The position numbers and the translations under genes were made by a program. A model generated the notes under the pieces. It saw only the letters and a program-made list of their open reading frames with translations. It ran no database searches and had not been told where the DNA came from. A stretch of 64,000 nt of DNA from contig NZ_FOPC01000008.1 in NCBI RefSeq assembly GCF_900113375.1, positions 124,001 through 188,000 of the forward strand. Direction: 5' to 3'. Shown here in pieces: positions 25,310 through 34,270 of this stretch. The stretch comes from Algoriphagus hitonicola. Its GTDB lineage: Bacteria; Bacteroidota; Bacteroidia; Cytophagales; Cyclobacteriaceae. Numbering within the stretch: the first letter of the stretch is position 1; each line of letters opens with the position of its first letter.

Positions 25310-25675
25310 TTAGATGAGGCCTGCTTCTTCTAGCTCTTTTTTTAGATCATGGTAAACTTGTACTAATTGCTCATCGGTAGGTGGAGCTGATTTTCGCCTT
25401 TCCGATGGGTCGGAAATCTGAGCGGGATTAGCCCGGACAACTTTGAATTCAAATTCTTCACCGATTTCCAAGGGCCTTTTTAACCAATCAAGATGTTCAT
25501 CAGCCTCATTTAAACCTCCTAAACTGATTTGCAATTCTTTTCGATGCTGTTTGTGAATCGACTCAAAAATTGCAGAAACAACCCCATTTTCCAAGCCAAA
25601 AACAACCTGCTCTTTTTCACTTTTAAATTCAAAAGCTAAAATTTTCCTTTTATCCAATTCATTCATTTTCAACAT
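25310..25675 (-). CDS. Small protein of unknown family (member 1 of 4)
   Basis: 121 residues, not recognised. Predicted beta strands alternate with polar loops (FEFKSEKEQVVFGLENG, ELQISLGGLNE, FEFKVVRANPAQ), and a C-terminal helix ends in YHDLKKELEEAGLI. The same kind of tail ends the three neighbours, so these are probably paralogues. No signal peptide or membrane segment. The start may be the fourth codon (25666). It overlaps the upstream gene by 17 bp, or 8 bp from the later start, so the two are cotranscribed. Confidence 0.65.
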   Translation of the reverse strand: MLKMNELDKRKILAFEFKSEKEQVVFGLENGVVSAIFESIHKQHRKELQISLGGLNEADEHLDWLKRPLEIGEEFEFKVVRANPAQISDPSERRKSAPPTDEQLVQVYHDLKKELEEAGLI

Positions 25676-26009
25676 CGATTAATCCTTTTTCGAGCAATTT
25701 TTTTTGAAGATTCTTGAAAGACAAAAGCTTGGCCTCCAAGGCTGATTTCTTACTTTTTTCTTTACTGTGTCTTTTAATTGGCTCTGTGGCTTCCTCTGTT
25801 TCAACTACCCTAATTTCAAACTTGTCACCTTCCTTTAGATTCCATTGTCCCCACACAGAGCGAAAATCAAAATTATAGCTAGAACCTGTTACAGAAAGAT
25901 CCAACTCATCTCGATCGTTAACTTTTACCCTAGTGAAAATCAAAAATGTGCTCCCCGTATCGGCCGCAATTATTTTTTCTTCTTTAAAAGAAATCTCAAA
26001 TCCAATCAT
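25659..26009 (-). CDS. Small protein of unknown family (member 2 of 4)
   Basis: 116 residues, not recognised. Architecture is as in its neighbour: an all-beta N-terminal region (ISFKEEKIIAADTGSTFLIFT, LDLSVTGSSYNFDF) and FEIRVVETE before a Lys-rich linker. It closes with a helix ending in FKNLQKKLLEKGLI. Cytoplasmic by absence of a signal sequence. First gene of the left-hand pair and divergent from the barrel gene at 26090. Confidence 0.65.
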   Translation of the reverse strand: MIGFEISFKEEKIIAADTGSTFLIFTRVKVNDRDELDLSVTGSSYNFDFRSVWGQWNLKEGDKFEIRVVETEEATEPIKRHSKEKSKKSALEAKLLSFKNLQKKLLEKGLIDVENE

Positions 26010-26089
26010 ACTAGAACTTTTAGATCATATTTCTCCTAAGTTAATAATATTCTAAAATTCTCCTTAGCTTTATTCCTCTTGTCTAAACT

Positions 26090-26755
26090 ATGACGTTGCG
26101 AACTATTTTAGCATTTTTTCTTATGCTCTCCAGTTATTCCCTTTTTGCTCAGCAGGACTTGGGGATCGAAAAGCAATGGGTGGTAAAAACCTCTCCTTTG
26201 GCTTTATTTGAACCGGAGACAATTATTATTCAGGGAGGCTTGGAGTATTTTTTTAACACTAAAGTCAGCATTCAATCAGAGATAGGATTGAATGGGGGAC
26301 TATTCGGAATGAAAGCCGGAAGAGGGGGGAATGAGGATTTTAGGATTTGGAGGAGTAAAAGTGAGGTGAAATTTTATACCAAGAAGAATTACTGGGCGGT
26401 GGAGTTTTTTTATGTAAATAAAGACTTCACTCGAAAGGATGACTCTTACGGGATGGACGGCCAGGAATTTTTCTATGATAAGGCAAGAATCAATTTTTAT
26501 GTTTTGGCAACCGGAATCAAATTTGGTCGACAGGTATATACATCCAAAAATATTCTGATTGACTCATTTGCTGGACTCGGATTTCGTGGACGTTTTCGTC
26601 AGATAAGTCAGGTGGAATTATCCGAAAATCAAAGTGATGAGTTCTCGGAAAATTTCTTTGACTTTGCAGATCGCTATCGTTTCAACGGCTGGGATTCCGT
26701 TCCTCATTTTACGATTGGCGTCAAGGTAGGGATTTTGACAGGGGACCTAGATTGA
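26090..26755 (+). CDS. Outer-membrane beta-barrel protein (DUF3575-like)
   Basis: 221 residues with a signal peptide (ILAFFLMLSSYSLFAQQ) and alternating aromatic beta strands of a small barrel: WVVKTSPLALFEPETIIIQGGLEYFF, KVSIQSEIGLNGG, YWAVEFFYVNK and VLATGIKFGRQVY. It ends in a C-terminal strand HFTIGVKVGILTGDLD. The SPL.LFEP start of the mature part is like DUF3575 barrels, whose role is unknown. It sits between the two pairs of small minus-strand genes. Confidence 0.7.
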   Translation: MTLRTILAFFLMLSSYSLFAQQDLGIEKQWVVKTSPLALFEPETIIIQGGLEYFFNTKVSIQSEIGLNGGLFGMKAGRGGNEDFRIWRSKSEVKFYTKKNYWAVEFFYVNKDFTRKDDSYGMDGQEFFYDKARINFYVLATGIKFGRQVYTSKNILIDSFAGLGFRGRFRQISQVELSENQSDEFSENFFDFADRYRFNGWDSVPHFTIGVKVGILTGDLD

Positions 26756-26769
26756 ATTGATTAAGGCTT

Positions 26770-27108
26770 TTATATCAGCTGCTCCCTTTCTAACTCTTCC
26801 TTTAATTTTAGATACATTTTCAATTTCGCCTCATCGGACAGTTCCCTTTCCTCAGCTGTTACTTTTTTGGGTAGGTGGATAGTTTTTTCCTCAGTTTTTA
26901 AAATTCTGACGGGTAGGAAACCTTCCTCCTTCGATTTATAAAACGAATAAGTAGCGTTTTGGTAGTCGCCGGATATTTCTATCGAGGTTTCTTTGACTTC
27001 CCCTAGTTCAGAGATATCGAGCAGAATCGATAGCATCACGCTTCCTTCACCGGGAAAACCGGCTTTAATTAAGGGGCCTATTTCGTCTTGATAAGTTATT
27101 ACATCCAT
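26770..27108 (-). CDS. Small protein of unknown family (member 3 of 4)
   Basis: 112 residues, not recognised. Beta-rich N-terminal part (IKAGFPGEGSVMLSILLDISELGEVKETSIEISG), then a linker with EEKTIHLPKK, and a C-terminal helix MYLKLKEELEREQLI. It is most similar to its upstream neighbour: both share the G-x-P-x-x-G-x-(V/I) strand, the LGxxxExxIxI(S/T)G strand and the tail. 19 bp separate it from that gene. Confidence 0.65.
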   Translation of the reverse strand: MDVITYQDEIGPLIKAGFPGEGSVMLSILLDISELGEVKETSIEISGDYQNATYSFYKSKEEGFLPVRILKTEEKTIHLPKKVTAEERELSDEAKLKMYLKLKEELEREQLI

Positions 27109-27127
27109 GATAACTAGGTGATTGGGT

Positions 27128-27472
27128 TTAAATGAGACCTTTTTCTTCGAGTTCCTTTTTCAGTTTTTTGTACCAAAGTAATTTTGTCTCCGTAGGCATT
27201 TTAGGCTTAGTTCGGGCAAAAGGGGTTGGTAATGTTATTTCCTTGAGAGACGAAGATTGGAGCTCAATTGGAAATATATCCTCCGATTTGGTTTGAAGAA
27301 ATCGATATCGACTTTCTTCAGTAATTCCTGTGATACGGATTTCCGACTCTTCAATTTTTCCTAATGGGGACAGGGTACAGATTAAATTAATATGGATGGT
27401 TCCTGTACTCGGTAAACCCACTTCCAACTGCCTTTTTCCGATGTTGCATGCTATGATTTCCATTTCATCCAT
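27128..27472 (-). CDS. Small protein of unknown family (member 4 of 4)
   Basis: 114 residues, not recognised. Strands VGLPSTGTIHINLICTLSPLGKI and ESEIRITGITEESRYRFLQ are aligned with the neighbouring gene (member 3). A linker TLPTPFARTKPK precedes the helical tail LWYKKLKKELEEKGLI. No signal peptide. It is the first gene of the right-hand pair on the minus strand. Confidence 0.65.
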   Translation of the reverse strand: MDEMEIIACNIGKRQLEVGLPSTGTIHINLICTLSPLGKIEESEIRITGITEESRYRFLQTKSEDIFPIELQSSSLKEITLPTPFARTKPKMPTETKLLWYKKLKKELEEKGLI

Positions 27473-27535
27473 ATAATGACAATTTTTTTAAATAAAGCGA
27501 AAGGATAGACCTGAAAATATCCCAAAAATTCATCC

Positions 27536-27543
27536 TAGCTTTG
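27536..27543 (+). promoter_or_regulatory. -7 element of the Ca/Na antiporter gene
   Basis: TAGCTTTG fits TAnnTTTG 26 nt upstream of the ATG at 27570. No -33 match at the right spacing. Confidence 0.45.
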
Positions 27544-27569
27544 CTTCTTCAATTCTCATTCAATCCACC

Positions 27570-28526
27570 ATGATACTTCAGATTGTTTTATTGGTAGCAG
27601 GTTTATTGCTTTTGGTCAAAGGGGCCGACTGGCTCGTGGACGGCGCCTCTGTTTTGGCTAAAAAGCGAAATATTTCTGATTTGGCGATTGGTCTGACGAT
27701 TGTGGCTTTCGGGACTTCTGCTCCGGAATTGGTAGTGAATGTGATCGCAGCTTCGGGCAATTATCCGGATATCGTTTTTGGCAATATCATCGGATCCAAT
27801 AATTTCAATCTCTTTGTGATTTTGGGACTTTCTGGATTGATTATTCCCCTTTCGGTGCAATCCAGCACGGTTTGGAAGGAGATCCCTTACTCACTTTTGG
27901 CAGCGATTGTGATTTTTTTCTTGGCCAATAATTACTTGGTCGATGATACTCGGGAGCTTTCACAAATTGACGCCATAATTCTACTCGTTCTGTTTGCAGC
28001 GTTTCTGTATTACGTCGCCACGCAATTGAAAACAGAGGAAGGCCTGGAAACCATCGAAGTAAAAGACTATTCCCAGCTTAAAATTTGGACCCTGATTTTA
28101 ATTGGGTTAGGTGGATTGATTTTAGGTGGAAAACTGGTAGTGGACAATGCCGTCTCTATGGCCCAATCGCTGGGAGTCAGCGAAAAAATCATCGGCTTGA
28201 CTATCGTGGCAGCAGGAACTTCTCTGCCTGAGTTAGCCACTTCGGTGGTAGCCGCCTACCGGAAAAATACCGACATCGCCATCGGGAATATTATTGGCTC
28301 TAATATTTTCAATATTTTCTTGATTTTGGGTGTCAGCGGCTTGGTTCGTCCCCTGGAATTCAACCCATCATTCAATACCGATATTTACATTTTGATGGGA
28401 GGTACAATCTTTCTGTTTTTTGCCATGTTTACCGGAAAGCGTAAAAAACTGGATCGCTGGGAAGCGTTTATCTTACTGGCAACCTACTTACTTTATACTG
28501 GCTATTTGGTAGGAATGGAGAGTTGA
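27570..28526 (+). CDS. Calcium/sodium antiporter (CaCA family)
   Basis: 318 residues with about ten hydrophobic helices and the two inverted alpha repeats of the family. Repeat 1 reads GLTIVAFGTSAPELVVNVIAA with FGNIIGSNNFNLF, and repeat 2 GLTIVAAGTSLPELATSVVAA with IGNIIGSNIFNIF. The GTSxPE glutamates coordinate the transported cations. It is of the YrbG type, without the long cytosolic loop of eukaryotic exchangers. Inner-membrane Ca2+ export coupled to Na+ or H+ is inferred from the family. Confidence 0.95.
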   Translation: MILQIVLLVAGLLLLVKGADWLVDGASVLAKKRNISDLAIGLTIVAFGTSAPELVVNVIAASGNYPDIVFGNIIGSNNFNLFVILGLSGLIIPLSVQSSTVWKEIPYSLLAAIVIFFLANNYLVDDTRELSQIDAIILLVLFAAFLYYVATQLKTEEGLETIEVKDYSQLKIWTLILIGLGGLILGGKLVVDNAVSMAQSLGVSEKIIGLTIVAAGTSLPELATSVVAAYRKNTDIAIGNIIGSNIFNIFLILGVSGLVRPLEFNPSFNTDIYILMGGTIFLFFAMFTGKRKKLDRWEAFILLATYLLYTGYLVGMES

Positions 28527-28539
28527 GTGCTTCGGAAAA

Positions 28540-28824
28540 TCAGCCCTTGTCATGTAGGTCGAGATTATTGGCGCCGTTCCACCCCAACATTTCATCCTCT
28601 GCAATCTCAATTGCTTTCACAGCATATTGAAGGCTTTGGATATTGGGATCTGTGGCATGGTCAAAGTCACTGCTCCTAAAGGAAAACTGCTCCCCTTCCT
28701 CAAAAAGCTCATCGACATCCTTAAACTCGGAGTGCATGGCCACATTGACCAAAGCAGTAAATACTTGGATCCTCGCCTCTTCGAGGGATTGAAATGCCTC
28801 TTTTATTTTTTCTTGATAGGTCAT
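28540..28824 (-). CDS. Hypothetical protein, 94 aa
   Basis: 94 residues, soluble, acidic and mainly helical (EKIKEAFQSLEEARIQVFTALVNVAMHSEF, then LQYAVKAIEIAEDEMLGW). I do not recognise the family, and no signal or membrane segment is seen. Convergent with the antiporter gene, 13 bp apart. Codon use looks like the neighbours, so it is probably a real gene. Confidence 0.55.
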   Translation of the reverse strand: MTYQEKIKEAFQSLEEARIQVFTALVNVAMHSEFKDVDELFEEGEQFSFRSSDFDHATDPNIQSLQYAVKAIEIAEDEMLGWNGANNLDLHDKG

Positions 28825-29218
28825 CTGAGTTATGATTTGATGATTTCAACACTGATAATTCTCAATTCAATTGTACCGAACCCTCATTTTTCAGGAGCTG
28901 ATTTGACTATTCTTTTGATTGACTTTGACATAGGGGAAAAGAGATAAGAATCCTTTTTGCCTAATGTACATTCGGTTGAAATTGAATTGCTTAGTGGAAT
29001 AAATTTACAGAAAAGTCGGGTGTTGACCTATCTCCAAGAAAGTTATGATGACATAAAGTGTCGTAATTTGCCCAAAAAGTTTAAAAGGATACTTTTTGCA
29101 TATTCTGGGGAATTTTTCATGCCATTTATCAAAAAATAGAAAACCATTGCTAGGCTTACTGCTAAATTGCAGAACCCAATTTGGTAAAGTTTGCTTTGCC
29201 AGCCCAGCCTACAAACCT
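28825..29218. other. Intergenic region before the TonB-dependent receptor
   Basis: A/T-rich, 394 bp. Short open frames occur on the plus strand but none has a credible start or a protein-like composition. The receptor frame itself is open back to 29096, but no signal peptide precedes its ATG at 29219. No clear TAnnTTTG box or RNA fold was found. Confidence 0.4.
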
Positions 29219-31603
29219 ATGATAACCCAAAATTTACCCTTTCGGCTCTTTTTAGCCGGATTTGTCTTGTTTCTGCTAGGAAGCTTTTCGGCTTTTCCAC
29301 AGGCAAAACTCCGCGGAAAGGTTAAAGATCAAAACTCCAAAAAAGACCTTCCGTTTGCTTCTGTGGCTGTTTTTACTGCATCGGATAGTTTGGTAGGAGG
29401 TGGAATTACAGGTGAAAATGGGAATTTTTCTGTAGATCTTCCCTTTGGGAAATTTTATGCTTTGGTGGAGTTTATGGGTTTTGAGGCCTATAAAAGTGCA
29501 GAATTTGAACTTTCTCGCAACAAGAATCTGCATAATCTAGGTACAATTTTTCTTCAGGCAGCTGATGAGGAATTGGAAGAAGTGGTCGTGCAGGGGGAGA
29601 AAACCTTGATGGAACTTTCGCTAGATAAGCGGATTTTCAATGTGGGTAAAGACCTAGCCAATGCCGGGGGAACGGCCACGGATATTTTGATGAATCTTCC
29701 TTCTGTGGCTGTAGACCCCGAGGGCAATGTGACACTTCGAGGTTCGTCTAATGTGCGGATTTTGATCGATGGAAAGCCATCGGGTTTGGTGAGTTTCAAA
29801 GGTTCCTCCGGATTGCGTCAGCTTCAGGCCAATCTCGTCGAGCGCGTCGAGGTCATCACCAATCCCTCCGCAAGATATGAAGCCGAAGGAATGGCCGGCG
29901 TAATCAATATCATTCTGAAAAAAGACAGCAAACAGGGCTTCAATGGTTCCTTTGAAGTGATTGCCGGCACACCGCTCAATTTGGGCTTTTCAGCCAATTT
30001 GAATTATCGAAAAAAACGGATCAATTGGTTTATTAATTACGGCTTTGCTCGTCGTTATCAACCCTATGTCAGTGAGCAATATCAGGAAGTCTATGAGGAG
30101 GGAAATACCTTGATCCTGAATCAGGCCAATTCCGGTGAGCTTCGAGGCTGGAACAATAATATCCGGGGTGGATTGGATTATTTTTTCTCTGAACAGAGTA
30201 TCCTGACCGCTTCCTATCTCTGGAGACGAACGGATGGACGACGCATCACCGATATTCGCTACGAGGATTACCTGAATTCACTGGATAATTTTCTGGGCTA
30301 TTCTCTTCGTAGGCAGGATGAAAAGGAAAAGGAACCCAATTCTGAAATTGCCCTAAATTATAAGCGGACGTTTGCCGAAAAAGGGCATGAACTCACTGGG
30401 ACATTTACCTATTTGAGTTATTGGGAAAATTCAGATCAGCTGTTTACTGAGTTTCGTTTTGATCCTTCAGGAAATGAAGTTTTGGGAGAGGATTTGTTGC
30501 AAACCTCGATTAATGATGAATTCGAAAATCAATATTTGCTCCAATTGGATTATGTCAAGCCTTTGGGTTCGGAGGGTAAATTCGAAACGGGATTCCGGAC
30601 GAGCTTCCGAGAAATGGAAAATGATTTCATCGTCTCGGAGGAAAATGAAACGGGTGAATTATTGCCAATCCCGGGCTTGGATAATATTTTTCTTTACAAT
30701 GAAAATATCCTGGCAGCATACGGGATTTTGGGAAATAAAACCGGTGACTGGACCTATCAAGCTGGTTTGAGGGCAGAGCACACCGATGTGGAAACCATCC
30801 TTGCCGAGACCAATGAACGAAATCCCCGCACGTACACCAACCTCTTCCCGAGTGCGCATTTGACGTATTCAGTTTCGGAGGAAAATGCCTTCCAACTCAG
30901 CTATTCCCGCCGAGTTCGCCGTCCTGTATACAATGACCTGAGTCCCTATGTGACATTTTCTGATCAGCGAAATTTCTTCAGCGGAAATCCAGATTTAGAT
31001 CCTGAATTTACCGATGCGTTTGAGCTCGGGCATATCAAATACTTTGAAGGGGGAACGCTTTTTTCTACTGCCTATTTCCGGAATACCAGGGATAAAATCG
31101 AGCGGATTCGAGCGGTCAATGACGAGGGTTTTGCGACGACTTTACCCTATAATTTGACTGGAGAGGAATCATTCGGTCTAGAGTTTAGTGCGGATTATCA
31201 GCTCAAAGAGTGGTGGAAATTGGACTTGAATTTTAATTTTTTCCATGCCGATATTGACGGCAGCAATGTGCAGACGGATTTTCGGGCAAGAACTACTTCA
31301 TTTTTGACCAGACACACTTCCCGATTTATACTGGAAAATGGTTGGGATTTGCAATTCCGCGGTAATTATGACGCTCGTCAAAAAACTGCTCAGGGTGTCA
31401 GAAAAGGAATTTTCTTTATGGATATATCGGCCAGCAAACAAATCCTGGGGGAGCGGGGAAGGCTGATATTTACAGCAAATGACATTTTGAACTCTAGACG
31501 AAACCGCTTTATCACGGAGGGAGAAAATTTCTTTACCGAAGGAAACTCCCAATTTATCCGCCGACAGATCAATTTGACCTTTAGCTATCGCATCAATCCA
31601 TGA
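29219..31603 (+). CDS. TonB-dependent receptor / outer-membrane beta-barrel protein
   Basis: 794 residues from the ATG at 29219, chosen because the signal peptide (FRLFLAGFVLFLLGSFSAFPQA) starts there. Next comes a carboxypeptidase-regulatory-like beta domain (KLRGKVKDQNSKKDLPFASVAVF ... GGGITGENGNFSV). The plug has ILMNLPSVAVDPEGNVTLRGSSNVRILIDGKP and NPSARYEAEGMAGVINIIL. The rest is a large barrel of the OMP_b-brl_3 type ending in RRQINLTFSYRINP. It would take up or export an unknown ligand using TonB. Its stop overlaps the next ATG by 4 bp. Confidence 0.9.
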   Translation: MITQNLPFRLFLAGFVLFLLGSFSAFPQAKLRGKVKDQNSKKDLPFASVAVFTASDSLVGGGITGENGNFSVDLPFGKFYALVEFMGFEAYKSAEFELSRNKNLHNLGTIFLQAADEELEEVVVQGEKTLMELSLDKRIFNVGKDLANAGGTATDILMNLPSVAVDPEGNVTLRGSSNVRILIDGKPSGLVSFKGSSGLRQLQANLVERVEVITNPSARYEAEGMAGVINIILKKDSKQGFNGSFEVIAGTPLNLGFSANLNYRKKRINWFINYGFARRYQPYVSEQYQEVYEEGNTLILNQANSGELRGWNNNIRGGLDYFFSEQSILTASYLWRRTDGRRITDIRYEDYLNSLDNFLGYSLRRQDEKEKEPNSEIALNYKRTFAEKGHELTGTFTYLSYWENSDQLFTEFRFDPSGNEVLGEDLLQTSINDEFENQYLLQLDYVKPLGSEGKFETGFRTSFREMENDFIVSEENETGELLPIPGLDNIFLYNENILAAYGILGNKTGDWTYQAGLRAEHTDVETILAETNERNPRTYTNLFPSAHLTYSVSEENAFQLSYSRRVRRPVYNDLSPYVTFSDQRNFFSGNPDLDPEFTDAFELGHIKYFEGGTLFSTAYFRNTRDKIERIRAVNDEGFATTLPYNLTGEESFGLEFSADYQLKEWWKLDLNFNFFHADIDGSNVQTDFRARTTSFLTRHTSRFILENGWDLQFRGNYDARQKTAQGVRKGIFFMDISASKQILGERGRLIFTANDILNSRRNRFITEGENFFTEGNSQFIRRQINLTFSYRINP

Positions 31604-33777
31604 AGAATTTCTGTTTAGCCCTTTTCGTAGTATTAATTTCAGGCTTTCCCGGTTTTTCTCAGAAAATCAATGATGCCTATCGTCTACACATGAAGCGTGC
31701 TTCGTCCGCGATTGTCATTGATGGTTTGATGGATGAGCAGGCATGGGAAGATGCAGAAGTGGCCACGGATTTTTTTATGATTACTCCGATGGATACCAGT
31801 TTTGCAGAGGTGAGAACTGATGTGAGAATGACCTACGATGATCAGCATCTCTACCTGATGGTGGTCAATTACCATGCGGTCGAAGGTCCCTATATGGTAG
31901 AGTCCCTGCGTCGGGATTTTAACTTTGGCAAAAACGATAATTTTCTGCTTTTTATGGATCCGTTTGATGATCAGACCAATGGATTTTCTTTTGGAGCCAA
32001 CGCAGCAGGAGCTCAGTGGGATGGGATTATGTTTAATGGCGGTTCGGTGGACCTGAGTTGGGATAATAAATGGACTTCCAAAGTCACCAATTACGAGGAC
32101 AAGTGGGTCTTTGAGGCGGCCATTCCTTTTAAATCCATCCGCTACAAAAAAGGCATCAAAGAATGGGGAATCAATTTCTCCCGACTGGATCTGAAAACCA
32201 CCGAAAAGTCAGGTTGGGCTCCGGTCCCTCGTCAGTTTCCATCAGCTTCGCTTGCCTACACGGGAGTCTTGGTTTGGGATGAGGCGCCGCCTGAAGCGGG
32301 GGCGAATATTTCTGTGATTCCGTATTTGTTGGGAGGCATTTCCAAAGACCAAGAAAATCAAGGCGATAATCAATACCGACGGGAATTCGGGATGGATGCG
32401 AAGATTGCTTTGACTTCCTCGTTGAATCTGGACCTGACGGTTAATCCGGATTTTTCTCAAGTGGAGGTGGATCGGCAAGTGACCAATCTGGATCGATTTG
32501 AATTGTTTTTTCCCGAGCGGAGACAGTTTTTTCTCGAAAATGGAGATCTTTTCGCCAATTTCGGTTACAGCACCATTCGGCCATTTTTCTCCCGGAGAAT
32601 CGGACTCAACGCGCCCATTCAGTTTGGCGCTCGCCTGAGTGGAAAAATCAACAAAGACTGGAGAATCGGAGCGATGAATATGCAGACAGGCGGAGTAGAT
32701 TCCGAAGGTTTGCCATCTCAGAATTTCACCGTGATGGCGCTACAACGACAAGTAGGTGCCCGCTCCAATATTACTGGAATTGTAATCAACAAGCAGTCGC
32801 TGAATTATAATCCGGATTTGGAATCGGAAAATCAGATTTATAGTCAATACAATCGGAATCTGGGCCTCGAATACAATTTGGCATCTTCCAATAATCTGTG
32901 GACGGGAAAGGCAATGCTGCTAAAAAGTTTTGGGCCGGATGGAAGCCACAACGGATTTGTCCATGCAGCGAACTTAAGGTATGCCTCGGGGAATCTTACC
33001 TGGAATTGGCAACATGAGTATGTTTCTGAAAACTACACGGCCGAAGTGGGATTTGTACCGAGAAATGGGTTTTACAAAATTTCACCCACGCTGGGCTATC
33101 GCTGGTTTCCCAAAAGCGAAAAAATCCTGAGTCATGGTCCTGATGTGGGGACGACTTTCTTTTTCAATACCAATGGGGAGCAAACTGACAACACGACTTT
33201 TGCTTCTTACAATGTCAAATGGAGAAGTCAAAGTACCTTTATGCTGTGGACCGGCTATGATTTTGTGAAATTGCAGCGGCCCTTTGACCCTACCAATTTT
33301 TCTGGGGAAACACTCCCGGCAGGGACCAATCACACTTGGCGAGCTTGGGGAACAGAATACGCATCCAAGCCACAGAGTTTATTTACCTACAGTTTTTCGT
33401 CCCGAATGGGCGGCTATTATGCCGATGGCAATCGCTACAATGTCAGCACGGAGATGGGGTATCGCTTTCAGCCCTATGTGAGCATTGCGATGAATACCAA
33501 TTACAATCGGATCATTTTGCCTGAGCCTTGGGGAACCACCAACTTCTGGCTGGTCGGTCCCCGGGTGGATGTGACGATGACCAATACGCTATTTTTCACG
33601 GCCTTTGTCCAATACAATGAGCAGATCGAAAACATCAATTTGAATACCCGATTTCAGTGGCGATTCCAGCCGGCTTCAGATCTTTTTATCGTGTACACGG
33701 ATAATTATCTTCCGGCACCATTTTATACCAAAAATCGCTCAATCGTGCTGAAGTTTACTTATTGGTGGAATGTATAA
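31600..33777 (+). CDS. DUF5916 protein with N-terminal carbohydrate-binding-like domain
   Basis: 725 residues with a signal peptide (CLALFVVLISGFPGFSQ). A CBM9-like domain follows (IVIDGLMDEQAWEDAEVATDFFM, WVFEAAIPFKSIRYKKG, WGINFSRLDLKTTEKSGWAP). A long DUF5916 region contains NPDFSQVEVDRQVTNLDRFELFFPERRQFFLENG and ends in beta strands FQWRFQPASDLFIVYTDN and SIVLKFTYWWNV, like an outer-membrane barrel. The start lies in the stop of the TonB receptor (ATGA), implying translational coupling. Function unknown. Confidence 0.88.
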   Translation: MKNFCLALFVVLISGFPGFSQKINDAYRLHMKRASSAIVIDGLMDEQAWEDAEVATDFFMITPMDTSFAEVRTDVRMTYDDQHLYLMVVNYHAVEGPYMVESLRRDFNFGKNDNFLLFMDPFDDQTNGFSFGANAAGAQWDGIMFNGGSVDLSWDNKWTSKVTNYEDKWVFEAAIPFKSIRYKKGIKEWGINFSRLDLKTTEKSGWAPVPRQFPSASLAYTGVLVWDEAPPEAGANISVIPYLLGGISKDQENQGDNQYRREFGMDAKIALTSSLNLDLTVNPDFSQVEVDRQVTNLDRFELFFPERRQFFLENGDLFANFGYSTIRPFFSRRIGLNAPIQFGARLSGKINKDWRIGAMNMQTGGVDSEGLPSQNFTVMALQRQVGARSNITGIVINKQSLNYNPDLESENQIYSQYNRNLGLEYNLASSNNLWTGKAMLLKSFGPDGSHNGFVHAANLRYASGNLTWNWQHEYVSENYTAEVGFVPRNGFYKISPTLGYRWFPKSEKILSHGPDVGTTFFFNTNGEQTDNTTFASYNVKWRSQSTFMLWTGYDFVKLQRPFDPTNFSGETLPAGTNHTWRAWGTEYASKPQSLFTYSFSSRMGGYYADGNRYNVSTEMGYRFQPYVSIAMNTNYNRIILPEPWGTTNFWLVGPRVDVTMTNTLFFTAFVQYNEQIENINLNTRFQWRFQPASDLFIVYTDNYLPAPFYTKNRSIVLKFTYWWNV

Positions 33778-33898
33778 GTTTTGGATAAAAAAATGGGGAT
33801 TTGAGATGTCATAATCTTAGATAGATTGAGATCCTCAAAAGTCAAATGATTAATTTTATTAAAGATTTAGGCGAATATTAGAATCAATGAAAAGTGAA

Positions 33899-34270
33899 TT
33901 ACTTCGAAATTATTTTTAGAATCTTTTTATAGAAGGTATGCAGTTTGGTAGTTGCGCTTGAATTGTGGTAAGCGATAAGCAAAGAGTCTGCAAAGTCAAT
34001 TCTGTTTTTCGAATATATTTTAAGAGATTCAAGAATAGTACTCTTATTTACCATTTTCAGATTTTGATAGCGAACGAGATTTTCTAAAGTGCTTTTTATA
34101 ACATCTCTGGGAATTGAAAAGACTTTTTCCAAGACATAAACCACTTCAGCTAAAATAAAATCAGTCAGGAGGATTTCTTGATTTTCGATTACCTCTTTAG
34201 ATAGGAGAAATTGTCTATTGTTGTCTCGGAGAAGATATCTCAAAATATAATTTGCATCAATGAGTGCCAT
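33899..34270 (-). CDS. PIN-domain toxin (VapC-like)
   Basis: 123-residue PIN protein with active-site acidic residues in MALIDANYILRYLLRDN (Asp5), LTDFILAEVVYVLEKVF and NRIDFADSLLIAYH (Asp). A predicted RNase. It is preceded by a small antitoxin gene overlapping by 14 bp, so this is a type II TA pair. Sequence is clearly different from the PIN toxin at 15459, so the two pairs are not recent duplicates. Confidence 0.85.
   Translation of the reverse strand: MALIDANYILRYLLRDNNRQFLLSKEVIENQEILLTDFILAEVVYVLEKVFSIPRDVIKSTLENLVRYQNLKMVNKSTILESLKIYSKNRIDFADSLLIAYHNSSATTKLHTFYKKILKIISK

Noticed and set aside
28957..29139. 60-codon frame before the TonB receptor
   Set aside because: No start context, unlike protein composition, and it overlaps only A/T-rich intergenic DNA.
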